A stretch of 53,875 bases of DNA from Bacteroidota bacterium (lineage in GTDB: Bacteria; Bacteroidota; Bacteroidia; AKYH767-A; OLB10). A program made the position numbers and the translations under genes. Location: contig JAHEYP010000024.1 in assembly GCA_023251535.1 (NCBI GenBank), positions 1 through 53,875 of the forward strand, in the 5' to 3' direction. The notes under the pieces are model-generated. The model had not been told where the DNA came from. It did not search any database and saw only the letters and a program-made list of their open reading frames with translations. Below are positions 1-7,934 of the stretch, one piece after another. The stretch's first letter is position 1. Each line of letters opens with the position of its first letter.

Positions 1-59
1 CCGATGTGCAAAGGACCATTGGCATAAGGTAAGGCTGCTGTAACTAAATATTTAGACAT
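1..59 (-). CDS. metG: Methionyl-tRNA synthetase, N-terminal fragment
   Basis: Reading leftward from the ATG at 59-57, the first 19 codons give MSKYLVTAALPYANGPLHI followed by a Gly, the hallmark start of methionyl-tRNA synthetase: the class I HIGH-type signature is about to begin and the ALPYANGPLHIG block is characteristic of MetG. The enzyme charges tRNA-Met in the cytoplasm. The gene runs off the left edge, so only the N-terminus is visible. It is divergent from the LD-carboxypeptidase gene, with 163 bp between the two starts. No frameshift is seen in this short stretch. Confidence 0.9.
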   Translation of the reverse strand, partial: MSKYLVTAALPYANGPLHI

Positions 60-222
60 ACGATTTTTTCATTTCCCCGTAAATACTGTTTCGGGTGAGA
101 CTGCAAAGGTAGTTTTTCGCCCGGTATTTTTCACTATTACCGGCAGAAGCAAATAACTTATTCACACATCGCGTTTTTAGCTTGTTTTCGCCAATATTGC
201 TTTAATTTCGCCCACAGATACT

Positions 223-1134
223 ATGAAACCATCCTTTCTAAAACCCGGTGATATTATTGGCATTTGCGCTCCTGCCCGTAAGGTGAGTCGCGAAGAAATG
301 GCCGACGGCATAGCAATGCTGAAATCCCAAGGTTATGAAGTGCTTGAGGCGCCTAATTTATATTCCGAACATCATCAGTTTTCGGGGACGGAAGAACAGC
401 GGGCAGCGGATTTCCAGGGATTTTTAGACAACCCCGAGGTAAAAGCCATCATTTGTGCTCGAGGAGGATACGGGTGTGTTCGATTTATTGATCGTATTGA
501 TTTTACGGAATTCAAAAAACATCCGAAATGGATTATTGGGTTTAGCGATGTCACTGTTTTTCACTCACATGTTATTAAGCATTTCGGTATTGCTACAATG
601 CACGCACCGATGTTGTTCAATTACTCAAAAGATCGTATCAACGAAGAAGCAGCATCACACTTTTTGAAGATGCTAACGGGGACGCCTATCCGCTATCAAT
701 ATTCCACTCCTGAAGACATTAGTAAATTCAACAGAAAAGGATCATGCACAGGAGAATTGGTAGGAGGAAATTTATCGATTCTTTACTCTGTAGCGGGATC
801 AATTTCAGACATAGATACGACTGGAAAAATTCTCTTTTTAGAAGACCTTGATGAGTATTTGTATCATATCGATCGCATGATGCAACAGTTAAAGCGATCA
901 GGGAAAATAAAAGGGTTAAAAGGATTAATTATTGGAGGCATGAACGATATGCGCGACAATACCATTCCATATGGAAAAACAGCAGAAGAGATCATCACAG
1001 AAGCCCTTGAGGGCACTGACTTCCCAGTCTGTTTTGGGTTTCCAGCGGGACATATTCCTCGTAACTTCTCGCTTATTTTCGGTACCGAAGTAACGTTAGA
1101 AGTGACAGATGAAGTGACATTGACGTTCGAATAG
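223..1134 (+). CDS. LD-carboxypeptidase (peptidase family S66)
   Basis: A 303-residue protein of the S66 (LdcA/MccF) serine peptidase family, which trims the terminal D-Ala from the L,D bond of murein tetrapeptides during peptidoglycan recycling, or in MccF relatives cleaves microcin C-type compounds. The N-terminal KPGDIIGICAPA and ARGGYG blocks are typical. The nucleophile is Ser108 in GFSDVT, with Glu207 (LFLEDLDEY) and His277 (FPAGHIPRN) completing the Ser-Glu-His triad. No signal peptide is evident, which favours the cytoplasmic recycling role. The length is normal. A weak promoter-like pair (TTG at 182-184, TAATTTCG at 203-210) lies just upstream, giving a leader of only a few bases. 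The yraN gene follows after 56 bp. Confidence 0.9.
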   Translation: MKPSFLKPGDIIGICAPARKVSREEMADGIAMLKSQGYEVLEAPNLYSEHHQFSGTEEQRAADFQGFLDNPEVKAIICARGGYGCVRFIDRIDFTEFKKHPKWIIGFSDVTVFHSHVIKHFGIATMHAPMLFNYSKDRINEEAASHFLKMLTGTPIRYQYSTPEDISKFNRKGSCTGELVGGNLSILYSVAGSISDIDTTGKILFLEDLDEYLYHIDRMMQQLKRSGKIKGLKGLIIGGMNDMRDNTIPYGKTAEEIITEALEGTDFPVCFGFPAGHIPRNFSLIFGTEVTLEVTDEVTLTFE

Positions 1135-1190
1135 TAAAGATTAACACATTAACCGGGTCGATTTTCAAACGCCCACCAACTATTTTTAAA

Positions 1191-1547
1191 ATGGCTAAAC
1201 ATTTGATCCTTGGGCAACAAGGAGAAGAAATTGCGAGGAAATTTCTCGAAGAAAAGGGCTTTGTCGTTTTAGCTCAAAATTGGCGCTATAAACACAAAGA
1301 AATCGATTTAATAGCCCTCGACAGGGGTTTTTTGGCAATAATTGAGGTAAAAACGCGCAGTTCTGATGTATTTGGAGGTGCTGAAGACTTCATTACTTAC
1401 CGAAAAGTGTGCTTTTTAGCAGATGCGGCCAATGCCTATGTTGAGAAGCTAGAAGGCAATTTTGAGGTCAGATTTGACATAATTACCATCATTTTGAAGG
1501 GAAATGAGCCAAAAATCGAGCATATTGAAGGTGCTTTTCATCCGTGA
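1191..1547 (+). CDS. YraN family protein (UPF0102), PD-(D/E)XK nuclease-like fold
   Basis: A 118-residue YraN/UPF0102 protein. The family has a restriction-endonuclease-like fold; its role is still poorly defined, with proposed links to DNA processing. Visible landmarks are the GQQGEEIARKFLEEKG helix at residues 8-23, Glu37 and Asp39 in KEIDLIA, and the EVKTR motif at 52-56, which together match the predicted D-ExK metal site. The length is typical. It lies downstream of the LD-carboxypeptidase gene on the same strand and 57 bp before the pseudouridine synthase, so co-transcription is possible. Family assignment is firm; the function is not. Confidence 0.88.
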   Translation: MAKHLILGQQGEEIARKFLEEKGFVVLAQNWRYKHKEIDLIALDRGFLAIIEVKTRSSDVFGGAEDFITYRKVCFLADAANAYVEKLEGNFEVRFDIITIILKGNEPKIEHIEGAFHP

Positions 1548-1604
1548 TGAATTAAAGTGGTTGGTCTGCTTTTTATTACGACCTTTGTACCCTAATATAT
1601 TTCA

Positions 1605-3425
1605 ATGAAAAGGTCTGATAATTCAAGCAGAAAGAATTCCCGCGGTGGTGCAGGAAAAAGTGAGCGTACCGGAAATCGTAAAAGAACCGGCAGTGACGAG
1701 AAAGGAAGCGGTGGGTTCCGCGGACGTAAAGATGACCGTCCGTCTTTTGATAAGCCAAAAAGAGATGATTTTAGCGGAAGTGCGGCACCTCGTGGTCGTC
1801 GTTCCAATTTCAATAATTTCGATAGTCCGAGAAACATAGACAGAGGCGATTCAAAGCCTAAGTCTTCGGGATGGGATGATTTTGATGCTCCTACGGAAAG
1901 AGGAGGAGATCGTCCATTTTCAAGAGATCGTAAACCATTCGGCGATAGTTCAGATCGTCCGAAACGTGCTTACAACAGAGAAGAAAAAAGTGATCGTCCG
2001 TTTTCACGCGACAGAAAACCTTTCGGTGATGATGATCGCCCGAAACGTCCATACAACAGAGAAGAAAAAAGTGATCGTCCGTACTCACGCGACAGAAAGC
2101 CGTTCGGTGATGATGATCGTCCGAAACGTCCATACAACAGAGAAGAAAAAAGTGATCGTCCGTACTCACGCGACAGAAAACCTTTCGGTGATGATGAAAG
2201 ACCGAAACGTCCGTACAACAGAGAAGAGAAAAGTGATCGTCCGTTTTCACGCGACAGAAAGCCGTTCGGTGATGATGATCGTCCGAAACGTCCGTACAAC
2301 AGAGAAGAGAAAAGCGATCGTCCATATTCACGCGACAGAAAACCGTTCGGTGATGATGAAAGACCGAAACGTGCTTATAACAGAGAAGAAAAAAGTGATC
2401 GTCCGTATGCGCGCGACAGCAAATCTTTCGGAGATGAAGAAAGACCAAAACGTCCGTATAACAGAGAAGAGAAAAGTGATCGTCCGTATGCGCGCGACAA
2501 AAAACCTTTTGGAGGAGATGCAACAGACAAGCCAAAGCGCAGTTACAAACGCGAAGAAGGAGATGAACGTCCTGCAAGAAAAACAGAAGGTCGTCCTGAG
2601 AAAAGTGATCGTTCTAAGCGAGCCTACAAAGGAGGAAAAGAAGAATTTCGTTCAACAAAATCGCAACGCGGAACATTCACTGAAAACGGTCCCATTCGTT
2701 TGAACAGATATATTTCGATGGCAGGAATTTGCTCACGTCGCGAAGCGGATGAGATGATTCTAGCAGGAGTAGTATCGGTAAACGGAGAAGTAGTAACTGA
2801 GTTAGGAACGAAAGTAGCTGCGGGAGATGATATCAGATATAATGGAGAACGTTTACGCAATGAAGAATTAAAATATGTCCTTTTGAATAAACCGAAAGAC
2901 TACATCACCACGATGGAAGATCCTACTGCTCGTAAAACGGTAATGGAATTGATCTCGGGTGCATGTAGAGAACGTGTTTATCCTGTAGGACGATTAGACA
3001 GAAATACAACGGGATTATTACTATTTACCAACGACGGAGAATTAGCAAAAGTATTAACGCATCCAAGTTCAATGGTACGCAAAATTTATCGAGTAGAATT
3101 AGATAAAAGTGTGAAAGCTGGTGACCTAAAACAAATACTTGAAGGAGTAGAATTGGAAGATGGAATTATGTCGGCCGATGAAGTAAGTTATGATGGAGAC
3201 GGAAGCGATAAAAAATTAGTTGGGATACAAATTCACTCGGGTAAAAACAGAATTGTAAGAAGAATTTTCGAGCATTTAGGATATCAAGTGATGAAGCTTG
3301 ATCGTGTGATGTTTGCGGGATTATCTAAAAAAGATCTACCACGCGGGCGCTGGAGAGTACTCAACGAAAATGAAATAGGAATGCTAAAAATGATTTCATC
3401 GAAACCGATGAAAGGACAACGATAA
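1605..3425 (+). CDS. RsuA/RluB-type rRNA pseudouridine synthase with a long repetitive charged N-terminus
   Basis: A 606-residue protein. Residues about 364-410 form an S4 RNA-binding domain (RLNRYISMAGICSRREAD) and about 425-595 the RsuA-family catalytic domain; the catalytic Asp is Asp465 in GRLDRNTTGLLLFTNDG. The family isomerises one uridine in 16S (RsuA), or in 23S (RluB/E/F), rRNA; which base is modified cannot be read from the sequence. The first ~360 residues are low-complexity, rich in Arg, Lys, Asp, Ser and Pro, and hold eight ~27-residue repeats (see the repeat feature). Extended, disordered, basic N-termini are common in Bacteroidota RsuA-like enzymes, and this one is on the long side. 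A promoter-like pair (TTG 1561-1563, GACCTTTG 1580-1587) precedes the ATG by about 18 bases. Confidence 0.92.
   Translation: MKRSDNSSRKNSRGGAGKSERTGNRKRTGSDEKGSGGFRGRKDDRPSFDKPKRDDFSGSAAPRGRRSNFNNFDSPRNIDRGDSKPKSSGWDDFDAPTERGGDRPFSRDRKPFGDSSDRPKRAYNREEKSDRPFSRDRKPFGDDDRPKRPYNREEKSDRPYSRDRKPFGDDDRPKRPYNREEKSDRPYSRDRKPFGDDERPKRPYNREEKSDRPFSRDRKPFGDDDRPKRPYNREEKSDRPYSRDRKPFGDDERPKRAYNREEKSDRPYARDSKSFGDEERPKRPYNREEKSDRPYARDKKPFGGDATDKPKRSYKREEGDERPARKTEGRPEKSDRSKRAYKGGKEEFRSTKSQRGTFTENGPIRLNRYISMAGICSRREADEMILAGVVSVNGEVVTELGTKVAAGDDIRYNGERLRNEELKYVLLNKPKDYITTMEDPTARKTVMELISGACRERVYPVGRLDRNTTGLLLFTNDGELAKVLTHPSSMVRKIYRVELDKSVKAGDLKQILEGVELEDGIMSADEVSYDGDGSDKKLVGIQIHSGKNRIVRRIFEHLGYQVMKLDRVMFAGLSKKDLPRGRWRVLNENEIGMLKMISSKPMKGQR
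1911..2567 (+). repeat. 81-bp in-frame tandem repeat, about 8 copies, in the pseudouridine synthase gene
   Basis: Codons 103-321 encode eight units of 27-29 residues with consensus RPYSRDRKPFGDDDRPKRPY then NREEKSD. Units 2-7 are exactly 27 codons (81 bp). The DNA of neighbouring units is almost identical, with differences concentrated in a few positions (Phe/Tyr, Asp/Glu, Ala/Pro), pointing to recent slippage or recombination. The repeat keeps open long shadow frames on both strands, which are not genes. Confidence 0.95.
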
Positions 3426-3448
3426 TTTAATACGATTTAAGTTTATAG

Positions 3449-3482
3449 AAAGGCTGCATCTACTAAGGTGCGGCTTTTTTAT
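3449..3482 (+). terminator. Rho-independent terminator after the pseudouridine synthase gene
   Basis: AAAGGCTGCA (3449-3458) pairs with TGCGGCTTT (3469-3477), with one bulge and one G-U pair, and is followed by a T-run. Confidence 0.65.
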
Positions 3483-3584
3483 TTTTTAAACCATCCCAGG
3501 GCGGGAAACTGTATAATTTTCAAAATGACAAAGAAGTGACACACTACTTTCGATTAAAATCAATTCTGTTTGAAAAAAATTCAT

Positions 3585-3592
3585 TAGGTTTG
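3585..3592 (+). promoter_or_regulatory. -7 element TAGGTTTG of the T9SS protein gene at 3614
   Basis: TAGGTTTG is an exact match to the Bacteroidota -7 consensus TAnnTTTG. Transcription would start near 3598, about 16 bases before the ATG at 3614. It lies inside the longer upstream reading frame, so it supports 3614 rather than 3536 as the real start. A TTTG at 3569-3572 is closer than the usual -33 spacing. Confidence 0.55.
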
Positions 3593-3613
3593 TTCTACAC
3601 AAAACACAAAACA

Positions 3614-6505
3614 ATGCAATACAAACTTTCGGGGGCTATTTTCAGCTTCTTACTTGTACTGTGCCTGCAAGGATCTGCTCAGTTAACACAACAATGGAGC
3701 AGGACATTTAATGCACGTGGCAAATGCTCCGATCGCATTCAGAAAATTAAAGTAACTAACGTCGGCGATGTAATCGTTGCAGGTTCATCATCTGGGCACA
3801 GAGGATTCCCTGATGCCTATGCTATGCGTTACAGCGCTATTGGTGATACGATGTGGACCTATCGCTACGATGGATCAGCTATCAGTGATGATTACGCTTA
3901 TGCAATGGCAGTAGATGCAAATGAGAATGTTTACTTAACAGGAAAATCAAGAGCAGCATCATCAGGTTGGGATGAAATGATTACCATCAAACTTAATGCA
4001 GCGGGTGTGCAGCAATGGGCAGTGCGTTATTCACCAACAGGAGGAGGCGATAGTCAAGGGAATGCAATAGAAGTTGACAATACGGGAAATGTATATGTTG
4101 CAGGATGGTTTGATCCTCCATCATCTGGAAAAGATTGGCTGGTTATTAAGTATAACGCTAGTGGAGTACCGCAATTTACAAACTTAGTAAACAGCACACT
4201 TAATGGCGATGACGAAGCGTTCGATTTAGCATTAGCGCCAAATGGAAATGTGAGTGTATGCGGATACATGTATAATAATGTTGCGGGCGGCTTTGTTAAT
4301 GCGGAAGTAAAACAATACACATCATTGGGAACGTTGGTATGGGAAGATACCTATACCAATCCGAATTTTGTTAGTACAGATCACGCTATGAAATTAAAAT
4401 ACAACAGTGCTGGCGATTTAATTGTAGCAGGAGAAACCAATAATGCAACTGGATTTAACAGAGACCCATTTTTGATCAGTTATAATTCGGCAGGTGTACG
4501 CAACTGGAGTTTGATTGTACCTGATAGCGCTGGAGCAGATGTGATGGTACAGGATATGAAATTAGATCAGAATGATAATATTTTAATTTCATCATACGAC
4601 TACGGAAGTTTCATTACAAGCAAAGTAAGTAGTGCTGGAGTTTTTTCATGGAGAAAGCGTTGGAGAGGGCCTGTGAACAACTCATATGATACTCCGTTTG
4701 AACTTGGAATTGACGCTAACGGCAGTGTATATACGATAGGTCGAGGAATTTATCCTGGTATAGCCTATTATGGCAACCAAGGAGCTGATGATTTAGTGAT
4801 ATCTAAATTGTCTTCGAATGGAGATTCATTATGGACGTACAGAGCAAATCGTCCAGCAACAAGTTCGATGGGATTTTCAATTTTCGCAAAAGGAGATAAA
4901 GTTTACGGAGGAGGATTTACATGTGATACAGCGGCGACAGATGAAAATCTATTCACCGTGATCTTAGATACTTCTGGTGTTGTTCAGAATCGTTGGATCT
5001 ACAACGGATTGGGAGATGCTATTACTCAAGGACAATTTGTAAGAACAGATGCACAAAACAATGTATACTGCGCAGCCACTGTTGATCGATTATACCAAGG
5101 AGGAATGGATGTAGCAGTGGTGAAATATAATTCGGCGGGAACATTACTTTGGGAATCCTATTACTCTACACCAGGATTTAAAAATGATACCTTAACAGGA
5201 ATGGTGCTAGACATAAATGGTAATCCTGTTTTAAGTATTTCGTCTGACACTAGTGGAGTTGCATCGGGATATAAAATGTCGTTAGTAAAGATGGATGCCA
5301 ATGGAAACTTTATTGACACTGCTTGGTATTTCGCACCTGTAAGCGGAAATGCTTTTGCGAATGACATGAAAGTGCGCAGTGATAATAGTGTTGTAGTATC
5401 GGGTAAATCCGGAAACGGAAGAGGCTTATTAGTGAAGTGGGATAATCAATTCAACTTCGAGTGGGCATTAACAATAGACTCCACACAATTTGTTCCATCT
5501 GCAATAAATCAAATTGCATTATTTGCGAACGATGATATTGCCATTGCGGGATTTGTTCAACCGGGAAGCGGAACAACATCAACAATGGTTGTTAATCGTT
5601 ATGACGGAACAGGGCATCTTATTTGGGCAAGTACAATTGACTCAGTAAATGTTAGTGACGATGCGAAAGGCATTGCGATTGATAATGCCGGAAATATTGC
5701 TGTTACGGGAGCATCGGGAGCAACGACGGCTATATTAAAACTTGACGGAAGTACGGGAAGTCAACTTTGGAGAACTATTTACAATCCGAATGCTCCAAAT
5801 GAATACGGCGTAAAAACAGCCTTCACACCTAGTGGAGATGTTGCTATCATTTGCAGAGGATATACTGGATTTGTATCGCAATATCACATTGCACAATACA
5901 ACGGAACAAACGGAAATTTACAATGGGCTAAAATTTACAATCAAGCGGCATCAGACCGCGAGCCGAAACAGTTATTAGTAGACCCTTCAGGCCGAGTAGT
6001 AACTGCGGGATATGAAATTGTAACAGGAAGTACAAACTTTAATTATGTAATCAACGGATATACTTCTACCGGAACGCAATTATTTGTGAACACCTACACT
6101 TCGCCGTCTAACAACCCTGATATTTTGAATTGTTTAACAAGTGATTCACAAGGAAACTACTTGGTAACTGGACAAAGTGCATTAGACTTCATGAATAACT
6201 ATTTATACCGTATGGTAACCATTAAATACGGAAGTGCTGTAACAGGAATTGAAGATGAGACGAGTTTTGATGCAACTAACGTTCATGTATATCCGAATCC
6301 TTCAACAGGAATATTTACAATTGCCAATGGATTATTATCGGCTCCAATAAAAAAAGCTACGGTAACTGATTTATCTGGACGAACAATACTTACTAGCAAC
6401 GAAACAGAAAGTATTAATCTTAGCGATGCAGTTAACGGTATTTATCTTTTAACACTTGAAAGAGTAGATGGAACGAGAGCAACTATAAAAATATCGAAAC
6501 AATAA
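3614..6505 (+). CDS. T9SS-secreted protein with SBBP/beta-propeller-like repeats
   Basis: A 963-residue secreted protein. It starts at MQYKLSGAIF, followed by a hydrophobic stretch and a likely signal peptidase site after GSA, and ends in a type A T9SS sorting domain (VYPNPSTG, TDLSGR, NGIYLLTLE, ISKQ). Between them are many repeats of the kind DANENVYLTGKS...VIKYNASGV, the pattern of SBBP or delta-60-type beta-propeller repeats. The protein should cross the outer membrane through the Por/Gld secretion system and be released or anchored at the surface. No enzymatic motif is visible, so the function is unknown. An in-frame upstream start at 3536 would place 26 non-signal residues first and overlap the promoter, and was rejected. 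The gene is convergent with the next one and shares a terminator with it. Confidence 0.88.
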   Translation: MQYKLSGAIFSFLLVLCLQGSAQLTQQWSRTFNARGKCSDRIQKIKVTNVGDVIVAGSSSGHRGFPDAYAMRYSAIGDTMWTYRYDGSAISDDYAYAMAVDANENVYLTGKSRAASSGWDEMITIKLNAAGVQQWAVRYSPTGGGDSQGNAIEVDNTGNVYVAGWFDPPSSGKDWLVIKYNASGVPQFTNLVNSTLNGDDEAFDLALAPNGNVSVCGYMYNNVAGGFVNAEVKQYTSLGTLVWEDTYTNPNFVSTDHAMKLKYNSAGDLIVAGETNNATGFNRDPFLISYNSAGVRNWSLIVPDSAGADVMVQDMKLDQNDNILISSYDYGSFITSKVSSAGVFSWRKRWRGPVNNSYDTPFELGIDANGSVYTIGRGIYPGIAYYGNQGADDLVISKLSSNGDSLWTYRANRPATSSMGFSIFAKGDKVYGGGFTCDTAATDENLFTVILDTSGVVQNRWIYNGLGDAITQGQFVRTDAQNNVYCAATVDRLYQGGMDVAVVKYNSAGTLLWESYYSTPGFKNDTLTGMVLDINGNPVLSISSDTSGVASGYKMSLVKMDANGNFIDTAWYFAPVSGNAFANDMKVRSDNSVVVSGKSGNGRGLLVKWDNQFNFEWALTIDSTQFVPSAINQIALFANDDIAIAGFVQPGSGTTSTMVVNRYDGTGHLIWASTIDSVNVSDDAKGIAIDNAGNIAVTGASGATTAILKLDGSTGSQLWRTIYNPNAPNEYGVKTAFTPSGDVAIICRGYTGFVSQYHIAQYNGTNGNLQWAKIYNQAASDREPKQLLVDPSGRVVTAGYEIVTGSTNFNYVINGYTSTGTQLFVNTYTSPSNNPDILNCLTSDSQGNYLVTGQSALDFMNNYLYRMVTIKYGSAVTGIEDETSFDATNVHVYPNPSTGIFTIANGLLSAPIKKATVTDLSGRTILTSNETESINLSDAVNGIYLLTLERVDGTRATIKISKQ

Positions 6506-6510
6506 AAAAG

Positions 6511-6545
6511 AAAGGGGATCAAAAATTTATTGATCCCCTTTTTTT
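6511..6545. terminator. Bidirectional terminator between convergent genes
   Basis: AAGGGGATCAA (6511-6521) and TTGATCCCCTT (6529-6539) form an 11-bp perfect stem, with a T-run on the plus side and A-rich sequence before it. It can therefore serve both the T9SS gene and the opposing NTF2-like gene. Confidence 0.85.
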
Positions 6546-7032
6546 ATTCTTTATGTTCTGGTTTAGAAGATTCCTTTTTCAAAACCTCTAAAACCGATTT
6601 TACTTTATCGTTCGGAATCATCATTGCCAGTTGGTAATGTCTGATTTTCCAACCGTTTTTTGTTAACGTTGCTACACCCGCTCCTGCGCAAACACCCATC
6701 CAAGTATCTAGTTTTTCATCCCACCATGCCGTTTTAAGATCATCAGAAAACTGAATTTTTCTTGATAACGGTTTAAAATCCCACGCCGACTCTCTATCAA
6801 AATATTTTTTCGACCAAAGCATAAACTCCGGTTTCACCCAGCGCTCTGTTTCATCGGTACCAAGATATACGGCATCATCGCTCATCGATCCAAAGAAAAC
6901 ATCTTCATCAGCAACGGCAGCGGCATGATGCCAACCATTTACCAGATTAGTAATAGCAAGTGTGTCTTGTGAGAAGGCATTAGCTGAGATTACAAGGCCG
7001 ATGGCAAGAAACAGGGTTCGTAGGTCTTTCAT
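6544..7032 (-). CDS. Secreted SnoaL/NTF2-like protein (DUF4440-type fold)
   Basis: A 162-residue protein with a signal peptide (KDLRTLFLAIGLVISANAFS) and an NTF2-like domain: a helix with NGWHHAAAVADEDVFFGSMSD, then AVYLGTDETERW, and alternating strands ending in TLTKNGWKIRHYQLAM, the usual last strand of SnoaL-like domains. Such domains act as small-molecule binding or isomerase scaffolds; most secreted members have no known substrate. It begins at the ATG at 7032 and stops just inside the terminator shared with the convergent gene. No partner operon is evident. The fold assignment is good; the function is unknown. Confidence 0.78.
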   Translation of the reverse strand: MKDLRTLFLAIGLVISANAFSQDTLAITNLVNGWHHAAAVADEDVFFGSMSDDAVYLGTDETERWVKPEFMLWSKKYFDRESAWDFKPLSRKIQFSDDLKTAWWDEKLDTWMGVCAGAGVATLTKNGWKIRHYQLAMMIPNDKVKSVLEVLKKESSKPEHKE

Positions 7033-7155
7033 CCCTCAAATATAACACAGAAGCCTTAAAACCACCCTAAAACAAGATTATTTAGATTGCCTGTAACTTT
7101 CGACGTGGTGAAAGCGTCACATTTACATAAATCCTAAATTTTAACCGTTTACAAA

Positions 7156-7797
7156 ATGAAACACTTCATCTTTACCACCTCTTTGATGCTTATGAGCATC
7201 TTTCTTTTCGGGCAAACAACCGATAAAATCGTAACCGTAAAACAAAATCTTGAGCCATTCAACAAAGTTTCAACACTTAGTAGCGTCACTGTATTTATTC
7301 AAGAAGGCCCAACGCAATCAGTAGAAGTTAAAGGGGAATCCGAACAAATAGAACGTGTTGTTCTTACGGTAGAAAAGAACAAACTAAATATCACATTAAA
7401 GAAAGGCGAGAGTCGTTCATACAAATCGAATATTACTGTTTACATTACTGTTCCTGAAATAACAGCTATCAATAGCGCTGGAAGCGGCGACATTCATGTA
7501 AAGAACTTTACATCTGGAACTAAATTGATGTTATCAATAAATGGAAGCAGCGATGTCATGATCGACAATAGCAATTTTGATGATGCTAATTTTTCCATCA
7601 ACGGCAGTGGAGATATTAAAGCCCTCGACACGAAATTACGCGCTGCATCAGTAGCTATTAACGGTAGCGGAAATGTATCGGTGAATTGCAGCGAAAAATT
7701 ATCGGTGATGATAGCTGGTAGTGGCAATGTTTCATATCTCGGTCAACCGCATGTTGAAAAAAGTATAATGGGAAGTGGAAATGTGAAGCACCTATAG
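7156..7797 (+). CDS. GIN-domain (DUF2807) secreted protein
   Basis: A 213-residue protein with an N-terminal signal sequence (HFIFTTSLMLMSIFLFG, then Gln) and one GIN domain, the putative auto-transporter-adhesin head family DUF2807. Diagnostic features are the opening FNKVSTLSSVTVFIQEG, followed by repeated SAGSGDI, NGSSDV, NGSGDI, NGSGNV and AGSGNV turns that build a right-handed beta-helix. Members are common in Bacteroidota, exported to the periplasm or surface, and of unknown function. Its length matches the single-domain type. Downstream is a strong terminator. Confidence 0.88.
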   Translation: MKHFIFTTSLMLMSIFLFGQTTDKIVTVKQNLEPFNKVSTLSSVTVFIQEGPTQSVEVKGESEQIERVVLTVEKNKLNITLKKGESRSYKSNITVYITVPEITAINSAGSGDIHVKNFTSGTKLMLSINGSSDVMIDNSNFDDANFSINGSGDIKALDTKLRAASVAINGSGNVSVNCSEKLSVMIAGSGNVSYLGQPHVEKSIMGSGNVKHL

Positions 7798-7871
7798 GGA
7801 CCAATGACTGAAGGAGTGAATGAGTGAATGAATATTACCAACGAAATATCGATCGTCTGATATCTGTCACT

Positions 7872-7916
7872 AAAAATTAATCCCCGAAGAACATAGGTTT
7901 TCGGGGATTAATTTTT
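7872..7916. terminator. Bidirectional terminator, 17-bp perfect stem
   Basis: Positions 7872-7888 (A-rich, ending TTAATCCCCGAA) pair perfectly with 7900-7916, with an 11-base loop. A-runs and T-runs on the two sides allow termination of both the GIN gene and the convergent fhs gene. Confidence 0.88.
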
Positions 7917-7934
7917 AAGTCTAATTCCCTTCTC

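Noticed and set aside
1876-2703. Long reading frames in the other plus frame and on the minus strand over the 81-bp repeat
   Set aside because: They exist because the repeat length is a multiple of three and keeps all frames open; the products are His/Cys/Ser-rich nonsense and the true frame leads into the S4 and catalytic domains.
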